In this document: one piece after another, positions 36,501-50,264 of the stretch | Numbering within the stretch: position 1 is the stretch's first letter | Layout: every line of letters starts with the position of its first letter | Assembly: GCA_033085395.1 (NCBI GenBank) | Contig: MU853184.1 | Location: 1 to 64,000, forward strand | Origin: Xanthoparmelia taractica | Lineage: Eukaryota; Ascomycota; Lecanoromycetes; Lecanorales; Parmeliaceae | Direction of reading: 5' to 3' | Length of the DNA stretch: 64,000 nucleotides | Position numbers and translations under genes: made by a program | The notes under the pieces: generated by a model | Told to the model about the DNA's origin: nothing | The model's input: only the letters and a program-made list of their open reading frames with translations | Database searches by the model: none

Positions 36501-39500
36501 CCTCAACCTTATCATCGAAGTTTGGGCTTGCCTCAGTATCTGGAAAACCACTGTCTCGTACGGCACGGTGATAAGGTATCTCTTCCGGTATCATTGGGGA
36601 ATCACATACGTAGATGGCGCTGTCCCTATATTTAGACGTTTCTGAAGACTGCCCAAGGTTTCCTGCAGTCACATGAGCTGCAACTGCCTTGTGATTTGCG
36701 GGGGGCGGTGACCGTGATGCCGTGGCTTGGTGATGCTGCCACGCTCTTTCCGACTCAGGTGTCCGGCGATGTTCTTGTTCCCTAGTAGCCAGCTCTTCTC
36801 TATCGAGACTGCTGGAAGCGTTTTCCGGTTCGCCCGTTCCAGCTTTGAAGTCTGTCCAACTGCCAACCTCTTTTGCTTTCTTGCCCGTTTCACTTTCCTT
36901 CTCCGAGTCTCTCCTGGTGAGACTCTCGCCTGCTGCTAACGCACCTACACCCAAACCCACTGCTGCGGCGAGTCCTTCTATGTTTCCTGACTTGCCGCGA
37001 CTGGTGGATTTGCCCTCAGTTATCGAGGAGAGCTCGTCCTCGTGTAAAGGAGGTTGCAGGGCATACTGTGGAGAAGGCGATCCCTCATTCAATGTGTCCA
37101 CGGTTGGGTCTTGGAGGTCTTGGGGTTTGTCCATAACACCTTCGTGCCCTTGACCCTGAAGATTTGGCTCCATTGCCGAAGCTTTCTCTTCAGGCTTCGT
37201 GCCTTTCCCAGCATCCTCAATGGGCGCAGGGCCGAAGTCATTTTCGATGTTTTCTACAGCTGGCTCTAGCTTTGTTCTAGATTTGACGTGGGAGTCCGCA
37301 GCAAGCGGCGCAAGCCCTTCGTCTTGATTACAAGTCTTGAAAGCGTCATCTCTCGTGAATCCTTCTCGGTCTGCTTGCGTTTCTTGAGCTGGAAACTGAT
37401 CGTTGCTAGTGTACGGTAGCTCAGTCGCGAGGGCCCGACGGAATTCCTGAGTGTCTTGGCCTCCCACATCTTCCTCGGCTGGCCTGCTTGGCTCAATAGC
37501 AAAGTAGTCATCAGACCGATCATTGACGGTATCAGCAGACCTTTTGTGAGCGGTATTGAGATCTCCGGTTGGCGAGACTATTGTCCTGTCTTCGGAAGAT
37601 TGCAGATGACCCATTTCTTCCAAGTCAAGAGGCCGAGCAGTCTCGGTGATCCACGAGCCCAGACCTTCCGGGGGTGTGATCGAGGGCTTGCTTCCCTGAT
37701 CGTTTCCCGGTTCCAGTAGTGGTGTGGCAGTTTCGTCCTCCCAAATTATCGGCTGCTTCTTTTTGCCCTTTTTGCCTTTCTTGCCTTTTTTGGTTGACTT
37801 GAAAGGTGAGAATTCATCCTCTCGATCAACAGGACTACCTTGAACCGAGCTGGGTCTTGATCTAGATTCTTCAATGATGTCTTCCAGAGCCGGAGGCCGT
37901 GCTAGCGGTCTGTGATCTTCGTATGGCCCCTCGATTACTGAATGTATGCTCGAATGAGACAAGATGGGTGTATTGGCTTCATCACGCGAGGAATCGGCAC
38001 GCTCGCCTTCCTGCAATGGACTCAATTGTCGCTCAAGCTCTTTTGCATACTCCTCGTTGTAGTCGCGTTGCTCTTGTGCGTCTAACATCTCGACCTCTAC
38101 TGCGGGAATCAGCTTGTTTATATCAATACCGGGACCTCCAAGCGGCTCGAGATCTGCGTCAGGTCCTACATTCGGGACTGTTCGCTCATGCTCTTTTGCA
38201 TCCTCCTCGTTGTAATCGCGTTGGTCTTGTGCGTCCAACATTTCATCCTCCATTGCGGGGATCCGCTTGTCTTTCTCAAGACTTCCCAGTGGTTCGACAT
38301 CTACGAGAGGTCCTGCACTCGGGACTGCTCGCTCAAGCTCTCTTGCATATTTTTCGTCGTATTCGCGTTGCTCTTGTGCGTCCAACATTTCAACTTCAAT
38401 GGTGGGGATCGGCCTGTCTTTGCTAAGACTTCCGAGCGGCTCGAGATCTGCGACATTTTCTTGCTTCCCAACTGTTTCGACTGTCTCTTGAGCAGACCCA
38501 GGGGCCACGGACGAAGACAATTCTTCAATATTAGGCTCATCCCGTTGTGCCTCATCTTGCTTGCTTGCGGGGTTTTCGGCCATCTGGACCGGCACATGCT
38601 GGGGTAAGCCCTCGTCCGTTGCCTCGTCAATCACTCCGGGCTCTGCCAGAATGGGAACCTGTTCCTTTTCCAATCCTACCACAGGTTTTTCATGAACTGA
38701 TAGTACCGCTGCGGTATTATTCATATCATTTCTAACCTGCTCCTCTGACATCTGTTCATTCCCTTGTAAGGGGCTAGTTGCCATTACCCCTGCAGCTTCT
38801 GTTCCATCTGCGGGAGACCGGTCCTCCTCCAGCTTGGGAACGGGATTCTCAATGTCGTTTCTTGCTTGAGATAGGGTCTCTCCCCATACATTTCCTTGGT
38901 GTCCTTGATCTTCCTTTGACCTTATACTGGACCGGACGACCTCCGTAGAATCAACCTCTTGGGCGGATGTCTCTGGTTTCGACCAAGGCTGGCTGTATTG
39001 AGGAATAGGGATGATCGGCGGTTTGCCCGCTTCATCTGTAGCGCTAGATTCGTTGACAATAATTCCAGGCTCCTGAGAGACCTCATCCTCCTGCCATATC
39101 AGTGGTCGTGCCTTCTTTGCCTTCTTTGCCGTCTTCTTGGTTTTTTTGCTTGGCTTGAGACTAAATGGAGGGTCCATATCAGTGTCCACTGCCGGAACGA
39201 TGTTGCCTTTCGATTCGTTGGTATAATTAGCCAAGGTCTCTTCTGACGCACCGGCCAGCTGCTCTAGGGATGATGCCACTGATGAGGCGGTTGCATGTGA
39301 AATTTCTGGTAAAGCGGCATGTGCTGAGATAGAGTCAGAGTCCCCAGGCATAGATTGCTCGCGTTTGCTTTCCATCATGCCTAGATCTCCTGAAACATAC
39401 ATCGTGTTGATAATGTTGTCAGTTCTGGGATCCTTGTTGGGGCCTTGGGCAGGCTCTGGCTCAGATCGCGCAGTAACATCCTCGCTTTTCCATTTGGGCG

Positions 39501-42500
39501 GCTGTGCTTCCTCGACCTGGTCTCGATCGATCTTCTCCTCAGGAAAACCTTCGACGTTTGTTCCAGGCTCCTTGCCGACATTGGGAGGACATGTCTTCTC
39601 TGACACCTCTTCCTCAAGATCCTTGGTTTTGGATGTTGGCTCATCTTCAAGTTTGTCAAGTGTGGGAAGATCCTCTTTGTCTAGTGCAAAGGCATTGAAT
39701 TTTTTGGACTTCTTCTTGGACTTTGTCTTTGTGGGTAGAGTGGAAGCTTCTTCCTGTCCTAATCGTATCTTCGGCACTGTCTTTTCAGACTGCTCGATAA
39801 CGTCAACACTGGGGGCAATTCTCCGCTCTGGTTCATCTTTCGCAAGAGCCTTGGTTCCGGCTATTTGCTCATCTCCAAGTGTGAGACTTTCATCATCATT
39901 TAAAGAAAAGGCGGTGGACTTCTTCGACTTCTTCTTTTCCTTCTTGCCTTTTGGTTGTACGACGTGTTCCTCCTGTTCTAACGGTGCATCTTGAGAATTT
40001 TCATTGCTATCGTTCTGAGCCAAGTCTATGGGTACTGTTGAGTTGAACAGCTCTCGTGGTGCACCGATTTCCGCCCCAATTGGTGGCATGGTATCTACAG
40101 GAAGATCCTCCACATTGTCATGGCCCGGTGGGGCTTCAGTAAGGACCAAGCCAGATTCAACTACTTCTCGAACATCACTAGTGACTGATGGATGATCAAC
40201 GGCGGACCGATCCTCTAACTGGTCGTTATGGTGTAGAACTTCAGAAGGGACAGCATTGGGTTTCACTTCGTTGCGAGAATCATGGGTAATCGTGCGGAGC
40301 TCCTCCTCAAATTTGTTGTCGTCTTGTAGATGCTGGGTGGGGATGAGACTGGCCTTAATATCTCCTTGAACACCGCTGGCAATTGCAGGAAGATCCTCCA
40401 CGTTGTCCTCGTCTTGTGGATCTTCAGTAGGGATGACATTGGGCTCATCTTCGTCTTGAAAATCACTGATAGCTCTCGAAGCACCTTTTCTTCTACCCTT
40501 CTTGGCCTTCTTGTCTTTCTTAGACTGTTTAGAAAGGACCTCGTCGTTCGCCTTGGCCACGGTTTCTTGCTTCGGTGAAGTGGTTTCCATTGCAGCGGAT
40601 GGACCAGAGGATTCCCCTGACTCCATGACCTTAGGCTCATCCAACGCGAACGCTTCGCTCTTCTTTACCTTTTTGCCCTTCTTCCTCTTCGGGGCATCAC
40701 GATCCAGCTCATCTTCCTCAGTTGGCCTCCCCGCTGCAGGCTCTTGTTCGAGCGGAGTGTCCACCGTACTGGGTGGTCCTGAGACCTCTGCCGGCTGTAT
40801 CGTTTCGGGCCCGTCCCATGAGTACGCTTCGTTCTTCTTCCCTTTTTTGCCCTTTTTCCTCCTTTTCGGCGCGTCCCATTCGATCTCGTCTTCCTTCGTT
40901 GGCGTGTCAACAGTTGCCTCTTTCATACCCGTAGGTATCGTCATGGCTTCGCTCTTAGCATCAGTAGTAGACTCTGCATTATTTCCTCCAGCCAATAAAT
41001 CCTGTACAACTTGAGCAGCATCTGTACTAGCCACTGACGTGTCCTGAGTGGGGAACCTCTCATCATCGTGTGCCTTTCCAGAAGCGTATTCGAATTGGGG
41101 AGGTTCTGGCTCAAACAGTACAGGCAAGTTCCGTTCATCGCGACCAGAGATCTGACATCCTGAAGGCTTCTGTAAATTAAACTCTGCTTGAGGTACACGT
41201 TGGTAGGCTTCCTTTGACTCGTCGCCGACAGAGGCTTCAGTTTCACGAAACCCTGGCCTACCATTGGTTTCTTGGAAGGTCCGCATTGTGGCTAAGGACG
41301 AGGGGGGATTGTCCACTTCATCTGTAGCGTCTAATTGTCGCTCGGAGTGATGCTCTCTTTCTTCTGCTCCAGGCTCCAGATCTAATGTTTTAGACCCTTG
41401 CTTCTCCGCCTGCTTGCCTGCCTTGCTGTCGGAGCGCGCCCACTCGTCCTCGCGCATTTTCGGCTTCGGCGCTTGGCTTGCAAGTTCATCAATCGAGTCT
41501 GTGGGTCCTTCCTCGACTGGCTTAGAACTTGGCACATGCATTGCAGGGTCCCCGATCAAGTCACGGGCTTCATGACATTCAGGCTCTTGAGAGACGTCCG
41601 GTCTCGGCAGCAGTCCGCTTTCTTCTTCAGTCTCGGTAGTCTTGGTCTTTGGCCTTGAAAGGAGCGGCTTGACCTTCTCTCCCTCCTTGCTTTTCTCCTT
41701 GTCGTGCAAGCCTGTCCACTCGTCCTCATGAGATTCAGTCTTGGGTTGGGCGACATCTACTGCAGACTCGTCAATCAAATTCATGGCTTCATGGTCTTCA
41801 AGCACTCCAGATGCAGCAATATGAGGTAGCAATGCCTGTCCCTCATGCATCTCGGTGGCGCCGCTGTTCTCAACCGAAGAGCTCTGCTCGGTTGCCTTTT
41901 CGATCTTGTCATTTTTGCTTTTAGCGAAGCGCAACGATTCATCCTCCATGGTTTCGAACTTTGCCTCGGGAACCTCGATTCCAGGCTCTTTAGTCAGACC
42001 TTTTAGCCAGTCTTGTTCAAGCGATGGAGAAGTAATGACATTATGTGACAGACCATCGTCTTCTTGAATTTCAGCAGTCTCATTGTCTTCAACCGAAAAG
42101 CTCTGCTTGGCCTTCTTGCCTTTTTTCGATTTCCTCTTTGGTGGAGCGGCAAGATGTTTACCTGCATCAACTGTGTTGGCTTGAGAGGGGATGGCTTGCG
42201 ATTGCCCCTTTGGTTCAGGTGTAGTAGCAGATTGATCCTGAATCGGTGAGACATCTATACGGCTCTCAATAGTAGTTCCCTTTTCCTCATCGTCGTGACG
42301 GCCCGAAGATGTAAAGGTTGGAGTTCCTAGCCGCTCGTCCAAGAGGTCATGTTCATCATCACCGTTGGGTAACGGTATTGCCCTTGGAGAAAGCTCAAGC
42401 TGTGGGGATATTGCTGTTATCAGGTCACCGCGAAATGAATCTTGAGAAGCGGGGTGGGCCTTGGGTGACTCCAACAGGCTCCCATGACCGTTATCTATAT

Positions 42501-45500
42501 ATGGTTCTACAAAATTAGTCTTTGCCGGCGCAGAAGACGACGATAACACTGGCAGGCTGACTGGTTGGGGGTCACCCTGCAGACTGAAGGCTTGTAGCTC
42601 TTGTGATTGTAAGAAGTCGTCGCGCGGAAGGTTGACCTGAGCGGAGTCGTCTTGGGGGTGGATCCTTTCTTGAATCTCGAGTTGTGGGTTTTCGCGATGC
42701 TGGAGGTTGTCTTGTGGAAAGTCGTCTCGGGCGGTATTTGCTTGTGGGGTGTTTTGTGGCGATGGGGTGTTTGTCTGGAGGCCGTCTGGCGAGATGCCGT
42801 CTGACGAGAGTGTTGTTTCTTGGAGGATTTCTTGCGGGAGGTCGTCCTGCTGGAGGTCCTCTTGTGGGAGTTCATTCACGTCTTTCGTGTCCCTTTCGCC
42901 TTTCGGCTCGATCCGGTTTTCCTCGGCTTGCATCTCAACAGGCTCTTCAAGTAAGACTGTCGCAGATTGCGATGCCTCATTTTCAACCGTTTTAGCATCC
43001 TGCTCGGCGTTAGTCATGATGTCCACGACCTGCTCGCGGGACATTTCTCGTATCAAAGAGTTACTCTCTTGGCCTTCCGCTGATACTATAGTCTCGAGAT
43101 TGTTGTCGGAAGGCTCGTGACTAGTTGGAGCTGGTCCACTTTCTTCTGGTAATTTTTCGACGAGCGCCTTGCCTTTACCCTTCCTGCCTTTCTTACCTTT
43201 GGTTGACGAGCGGACTGATGGAGACCAAGAGTCCACGGCATCTTGAGCATCCTGCTCTTGAACTTGCCGCATAGTTTCGGGGCTCAAAAGCTCTGGGTCT
43301 ACGGTTTCCGTGCTTGGCTTAGCCTCCGTAGCCCCTGCAAGAGAGGGTTGACCTTCTCCTTGTCGAGATTGGCCGGCTTTTTGCTTTTTCTTCTTTCCTT
43401 TCTTGGCCTTTGGAGGAAAAAAGTCTGCCTCGTGATCAAGGTTGTCATCATACGATGGGTATGTCACCGTGTCAAGAACAATATCATCCAAGGCACGCTC
43501 GGAATCCTCATCTTTTTCTCGGGCAAGGTCTTGTCGTAATGAATCATTTTGCTCAGTTGATTGGTTCAGAGCAACCGCGGCAGAGCCTCCGAGGATGGCA
43601 CCTAGAGTCCCACTTTTCGGTGTAGGAGATGAATGTTGAGGGTTTTCTTCAACAGCTACTTTTGGAGACGAATCCCTGCAAGGCTGGGGCGAATCCACAA
43701 CGGTCATTGGATCTTGGAGAGGGGACGCAGTATGGGTCGCTTGTTGTGAATCAAGGGGATCTGGCTGTCTGGAGTAACTATCGGTGAAAATTAATGGTGC
43801 AGGTTCAAACTCGTCCGGCTCATGCTCTCCCTCTTCCACCTGGTTGCTACCCTTCTGGTGGTGCTCACGTTCCTCCGGATCATGGACAGATGAGCTCGTC
43901 GAGGTCGTATGGCTTGTAGGAAGAGAAGGATAGATTTCGTCATGCGTTGGCTTTTGGGGTGACATATGTCTTTCTACGGGGAGCAAAGGTCTGATCCCTT
44001 TCGAGGACTCGAACCCCGCGGAGCGGGGACGTGTCTTCTGTTTCTGAATTATGTCAGCTGTGGATTGGCTTGAGGAAAGTGGCGTTTGGGACAGAGATCG
44101 AGCGGTGCTAGAAGAGCGGCCTCGTCGGCGGAGATCGAAAGGTACAGCTGTGGGCGAAGACGGAGGAGCAGTCGTGGTAAGTGTTGGGTCAGAGAATTCA
44201 TCATCCGGGAAACGCCGACTTTTAGTCTCAGACTCGGCGCGAGGTGAGGTTGGGAGGCTGGTCGTCTTCAAGGGAGCAGAAAGCTCCTCACTTCCAGCAC
44301 AGGTGTCAGGTGGAGGCGGTGGTTCTGGGCGCATCTCTAAAAAAGACTCTGGTTGCTCTTCCTCAATCTGCTCCAGTTCTACGCCATCGTCTAGATGTTT
44401 CGGTACGGAGCCCGTGTCTGAGAATGCGGAGGGCAGACTAATTTCCTGACCCTGAGAGCCGATCAGCGATACTTGTAATGATACATGACCGCTGGGGACT
44501 GGTGGTCATACCTTGACCGGTAGTTCTTGGGAGAACATATCTAAAACCTGTGGCGTGGTACCCTCGACGCTGTTTCGCTCTTTACTATCGTGGTTGTTGT
44601 CCCAGGCACCACCAAACTCCCGTAGCTTTGACATTCTGCCCATCTTATCCGGTTCTTCATAGCCCTCTACAATTGACTCTTCTGTGACGACCTTGGCAAG
44701 ATCTTTCTGTAGATGACTGTCAGCAGACTTACCGAGGACCTGGTCCCAGATGCTGCCCTTGCGCTGGACTTGTGCTTTAGGTTCGGGGTCTTTGCTAACT
44801 TTGGTCGCAGATTGAGCAATCTCAATGGACGCAGCGTCATCAAAGCCGGTACTATCCCGTTCTTCCTCCTCGCGGGACTTTCTGCCGCTCTCTGCTTCAT
44901 TGCGGATTGATACGCTGGACACGTCGCAGTTCTCCAATTTGAAAGCCTCACTCGCAAGTTCTGGCGTCTCGAAGAACTTGTCCCCAGATTCAGAGCCCTT
45001 CCAACCTTTGTGGGATTGTGTGGGTTCAATTATTTTCGTGCTTTTACACTCGTCATCACAATGCTCTGACGGAGCGTGGTCTGAAGGCTGAGACTCAGAT
45101 TCTTCCACCTGGCTGATGATCTCCTGTACAATTCTATCCTCATCTCGCCCGCTGGGAGAATCGGTCAGACTCTGATGTCTAGATGTTTTCTCCTTTCTCT
45201 TCCACTCCTTCTTTGTAGACCGTGGCTCGTTCTCATCAAAAAAAGCGCCAGGCATGCTGCGTTCGTTAGATCCGGGGGGGAAGTCCCGACGCCGATACGT
45301 TGGATTATTGATGACAATAGAAGGATCGAAGCCTGCATCTTCCGCACTAGCGGCTAGTGTGGCCACGAATTCAACATCCTCACCATACGATGCAGAACTG
45401 CTTTCCATCGTGAGATCTCTGTGCGGTGGCGTCTTGTCATTGGGCAAGTGCGTACTGCTCGATAGGTCTAAAGGATCTGTAAAACTGGTCTTCCCAGAGG

Positions 45501-48500
45501 GTGGCTCGATGGACTCATCGCAATCTTCTTTTGGAGCGATAATTGTATACTCACGGTTCTGATCGTCTGCCCATTTGACCTTTGAAGGCGAAACATCCTT
45601 CCGAGGCTCTTCAAAGCCTTCGTCACCTGCGTCCTTAGGTGGGAGAATGGGTGTGGACCCCCTAGTCGAAGGTGGAGTCGGCTCTACAAGCCTGAGCCTT
45701 GGTATCTGCCACGGAAATGATGACGGTGAAGGATCGACTTTGTTGTCGATGTCTACAAACGAGAACGCCGGCGAGTCAGAAAGATCATGGATTCGCTTTG
45801 GCTCCACTGTGACGATTTGTGGGACTTGGTCAAGGTCGATGTCAGCGTCAGCATTGGCACTTGTGGTCTTCGCCTGGTCACTTGACCTGTTGAGGAGTTC
45901 GAGTGGGGTGAAGAAAGCACCGTAATTCTCATGACTAGAACTCCGTTTTGTGCTCGCCGCTTCTTGCCACACTGACATGTCATGCCTCTTAACAGAACGC
46001 CCTTTATTATCCACGTACTCGCTTGATGCAGAAATCTCGTCAGGCAGTCTCCCATGTTCCTTGATTATAGTTTCCTGGTCGTCACGTTCTCGCTGCCTCC
46101 GCCGACGTTCCCTCTTGTTCAGGGCATCTTTTTCGTCTTCAAGTTCACGTTCCCGCCGTCGACGTTCCCGCCGTTCCTCCCGCCTCTCTTCCGATCTCGA
46201 CCTTTCTGCAGCAGCAGCTGAACCGATCGCAGCCCCAACGAGCCCAGCAGCAGCGGGGCCAGCCCAGGAGCTTCCGGACCTTTCATGACCTTTCTCCTGC
46301 TTAATCTTCGAGCCGCGCTGCTGGATTGATTCTTCCCTCGATGCACGACGGTCTTCCTCAATCTGCTCTTGCTCTCGGGCTTCGCGACGCTCCTTGTCTT
46401 GCTTTCTCTTCAGGCGTCTCTCACTGCGATCTCTTTCTTCTTGTTCTTCTGTCAGATCGAATCGAACTGCAGACGAGTCGTCTTTCGCAGGACTTCGGCG
46501 CAGAGGTGCCATGGAGCTCGAGGTAGAGTCTGCTCCATACTTTGCAGGTGATGTGTCACTCCTCCGTATCGTAAAATGGCGAATCTTGTCATCCGCTTGT
46601 TGCTCATAGCGAGGAAGGCTGCCAGGTATGCTGGCTTCGTGGGTATTACGTCGAGCATCAGATGTTCCCGGGTGACGATGATATGGGGTTTGAGAAAACA
46701 CCACGACACTGGTTGGCGCGCTATAAGAATGATCATACGCCATATGATTTGAGTAAATTGCTGCTGAGACAGGAGCTATTGGCCGAGGGTGCTGGAGAGG
46801 AATGGCTTCTGGCCGGGAGGACGTGGCCGGCCTATTTGAAGAGGCTATTGGAGCTTCTGGCCCAACATCGAAGCGAGAAGGATCAGAAGTCGGCACTGGG
46901 TAAACATGCTGCAGGGGAAGACTGCTTGTACTGTTCATTGCACTACCGTGGCGCTGATCTGGAGACGCCAAGGCTGCACCTGTTGCATCGGCGCCTGCCG
47001 CAATAACTACAGCAGGGAAGCTGCTACGGTCAGATGATTTTCTCCGTGGGGGAGACGCTCTTCGATTTTTCTTGCTGGCCCAACGCCAAACCCATTTGTT
47101 GGTTCCTGATGACTCTGAAGACAATGATGCTCGACTGTCCCTGCGTACTGGTGCACCATATGCCAGGTCAGAATCCATGCTCCCGTACTCATCTTCTGCA
47201 GCTGATTCCCAAAGCTCCTCATCCGCACTTCCAGACGGCTTCTTAGGCCTGTAGGTTTGTGCTGAGCCGTGCCCATCACGATCTTTAGTCTCCTTCACCC
47301 TAACATGTTGTTTTCCACCTTTCTTCCTGTAAGCTTGACGTCCGTCGTTCAGGGCGAGCGCTGCTGCCGCTGCGCCGAGGCCCAGTAGAGCTGCTTCGGC
47401 CTTTTTATCGTCTTTCGACCTGCCAGTCGATCCTTTACTGCTTCGGTGCTTGTTTTGGCTACCAGGATATGCCAAGTCCTCACTAGAGGACGAGGATGAT
47501 CCGTTGCCGAACGAGAAGAATCCTCCGTCTCTTTTCTTTTTTTTAGTCTTTTGGCGTATCTCGGGTGAGGGCGCTTGACTCATATGCTTGCTCTTGACGG
47601 ACGCTCCACGCGGAGAGCGACTCTGACGCCGAGAGCTTGATGTGACCACAGGGGTTCCTAATGTCGCACCAATAGCAGGTTCGGTCAAGCCAGTCTCTCT
47701 ATCCTTTGACCTAGACCCCATTCTCGAGTAACGTCTCGTGCTAAATGTTGTCGTTCCTGTGCCGTTGGAGATGTCGTTACGCGTTCCTTTGCTATCTGAT
47801 TTGTTATCACCGGTAATTCCGATTTCGAAATGCTCTTTGGAGCGACTTCGACGTCGTGCTCTGCGATCTTTGCCATCTGGTGAGAAGCGTCCAGTTTTCG
47901 CGCTGTAGGTATCATCGAAGTCATCCTTCTCCATGAATAAGCTCTCTCCAACTTTTGCCAATCCGTATCCCGCTAGGCCTGGACCCAACCAAGACTTGTT
48001 CTTCCGTCGGCTCTCATTTTCAGAGGAGTAATATCGGCTATCTTTATCTACACGCGTAGTGCTGCCATACCGCTCATTTGATCGTCGTCTCCCATAAAAA
48101 TGTTTTCTTGGCGCATCCCTTGATGAGGATCCGGGCGCGAAGCAATGTCTGCAAACACCTATGATCTGAGAATATTCTTCGAATTGAGCTACACCTTCAG
48201 GATCTTTGAAGAAGTCCAACAAAGCACTTAGAGGACCGCGATTGCGATGCCGTTGAGCCATGGAGCTCGTTGAGTGCTGAGACGTTGACGAGAGATTCTG
48301 ATTTGAAGAGTGATGATTGTGTTCGTAGGCGGCTGCTGCCAATCCTACGGTACCTGCTAACCCCGCTGCATACATTGGATTGCTGGACAGCTGAGATGAT
48401 TGCTTGCCTGGCTTCGATGGCTGAGAGGTGCTGGAGTAGTGTGAATCTTGCATTTTAGACGGCGGCTGATGAGTCGCCATGGAAAAGTATTCACTGGGGG

Positions 48501-49647
48501 CTCCTTCTATTGATGACTCATGATCCGGACGCTGCTGGTGTGATGAGATCTGGCTGTCAATGAGATAGCCAGCTGCAGACCCTATCGACATCCCGCCTAT
48601 GGTAGATATGACCGGAGCGGAAGACGAATGGTGGTTGCTGTTGGGTCTGATTTGGCCTGCGGCAGATGTTGACGAATCCTGCTGGCCGTGAGTCGATACG
48701 GCTTCACCTTCTTCAAATTCACCGCTGAAGAAAGATGCTGCCGCACCGACAGCCCCAGAAGCGCTGGGCTCCGGGGGCGGGGCTGCCACAGCCAATGCAG
48801 GCTGAAGGTGAGGTTCTGCCCCAACGATAAGAGACGGCGTATTCACTCGATTTCCAGGCTGCTCTGCAACAGATTGCCCAGCATCACCATAGTATTCAGC
48901 GGCGAGTCCAGGGCCTCCTTCGCTGGCGGCCAGTGGTGGATGGTAGAAAGCCGCGGACTGGATCGAAAATTGGCCAGGAAACTGATCTTGCACGTGAGAG
49001 GACATGGCCAGATGGTCATGCGCGGTACCGCTAGTTCCTGGCATCGCTCCGTCATATTGGCCAGGGAATTGAGAGAAACCAGAGCTTGCGACCTGATCAG
49101 GGAAATCGTCAGGACCTCGGCTGGTACCCAACTCTTTGTCGAGTTCCTCTTCGGGTCTCCTCGAGGCCCTGTCCTTTTTACTTCGCTTGTCCCTCTTTTG
49201 CCGTCTCTCAGCGCTTTGATCACGCCCATGAAATCTTTCTGTCTTGCCCGGCCTTTTGTCCCTCATTTCGCGAGTCTGCTCGTGATCGCGCGACGAAGTG
49301 GACCTCGGCATCTGGTCTGCGAGGCTGACATTCCTGGCTAGACCATATGGCAAATGCGATTCGCCATTGTTGTCTCCGGATGCTGTAGCGTAGCTCGATG
49401 CCCCGGAAGCCAACGTTGCTCCGGGATGCTGCCCTCTGGTAGTAGATGAGCGGCTTCTAAAAGTAGGGTTGAATCCTTGTGGAACCCGATAGTCAGCGCT
49501 GGAAGAGGACTTTTTGTTCGTGGTGGCAGACGCTATAGAATTTGAGCGATTCGCAGGATGTCGCTGTTCACCATTCTTGCGCCAATTATTTTGTAAGGGC
49601 AAATCGTCCTCTGATTCATCTGACTTGCCACTGAATCGATTCCACAT
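33567..49647 (-). CDS. lah: Leashin, giant Woronin-body tether (involucrin-repeat protein)
   Basis: Leashin links Woronin bodies to the cell cortex or septal pore in Pezizomycotina; Aspergillus homologues are often annotated as involucrin repeat protein. Three exons join in phase 0: 44512-49647, 35188-44451 and 33567-35108 (introns 60 and 79 bp), giving 5,313 residues (A. oryzae Lah is about 5,700). The N-terminal part contains the conserved block IGVCRHCFAPGSS near residue 500, then GLAGYGLAKVGESLF. The middle is acidic and disordered. It has Gln/Asp-rich involucrin-like repeats (about 2240-2350), ten Lys-rich KKGKK-type motifs and a triple 49-residue repeat (about 3710-3850). The C-terminal exon carries a long coiled coil (about 4825-5015) and a helical globular end. 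In Neurospora this locus is known as two genes; here the frames are continuous. Confidence 0.88.
37740..43413 (-). repeat. Ten dispersed Lys-rich motif copies in leashin
   Basis: Lys/Gly-rich blocks sit near 43381-43413, 43170-43203, 42105-42140, 40840-40870, 40665-40690, 40487-40530, 39900-39960, 39660-39735, 39090-39160 and 37740-37805. Most are followed within a few residues by a hydrophobic-acidic tail: SFSVEDN, AYSWDGP, AFALDEP, AFSLNDDE, AFALDKED, PLIWQEDE and PIIWEDE. Confidence 0.85.
38030..38460 (-). repeat. Triple 49-residue repeat in leashin
   Basis: Three adjacent units share DLEPLG, then IPxxExEMLDAQ(E/D)QR(E/D)Y, then a charged segment ending in ER. The first two units are exactly 49 codons (147 bp); the third is about 43. 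DNA identity between units is visible too, for example GCGTTGCTCTTGTGCGT. Confidence 0.85.
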
Positions 49648-50264
49648 TGCTCCCTCGTACTTGGCGAGCTTGGAGCTGATTGGTCGGATTGTTAGGATGC
49701 AGCATCTAGTGCGTTAGCTGCGTGACAACTCACTGTATGCACGATGCGCTTGTATTTTTTACTGGTAGTCTTTGTAAAGCTATGTAGAAGCGAGTATGGC
49801 CACAGCAATGGTCCAGGATGATTCGGGGCGGGTGTCAGTAATACTTGCTAGTCGTAAAGTCGTCAATTGATATCATACAGCATCTACTCCCCTCGTCCGT
49901 ACAATGAGTGAACAGAAGATGGCTGGTGTTTGCCAAGGCGAGAGCCAAGTCCAAGGCTGAGGAAATAGAACCTCGGGTCTGCTAACTTAGCGGCGGTTAC
50001 CCTGAGCTCCACGGCATATACTGTAGTACGGTAAAGAAAAAGTACGCATAGGTATGACTCAAGTCAGTTTTCAACCTAAGTTATGGTATGGTCTCAAGAT
50101 GATAAGAAAATACGAGGAGATTCCTTCCCACTTTCCACGAAGGTGCGATGTCTACGCACCCGAAGTCCCCATCTATGTGATTAGTGTGTGCACTGAATTT
50201 TGGTCTTTCACAGTCAAGAATGCCCCAGTCATTTTTACGAGACACTTGGCCTCCGCTCTCCGAG
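49648..50264. other. Leashin promoter and malic enzyme 3' flank
   Basis: The non-coding gap holds no recognisable gene, RNA or repeat. It contains the leashin upstream region and the 3' end of the malic enzyme gene, both on the minus strand. Confidence 0.6.

Noticed and set aside
39365..39994. Long plus-strand frames opposite leashin
   Set aside because: Shadow frames from Glu/Lys-rich codons of the real minus-strand gene.
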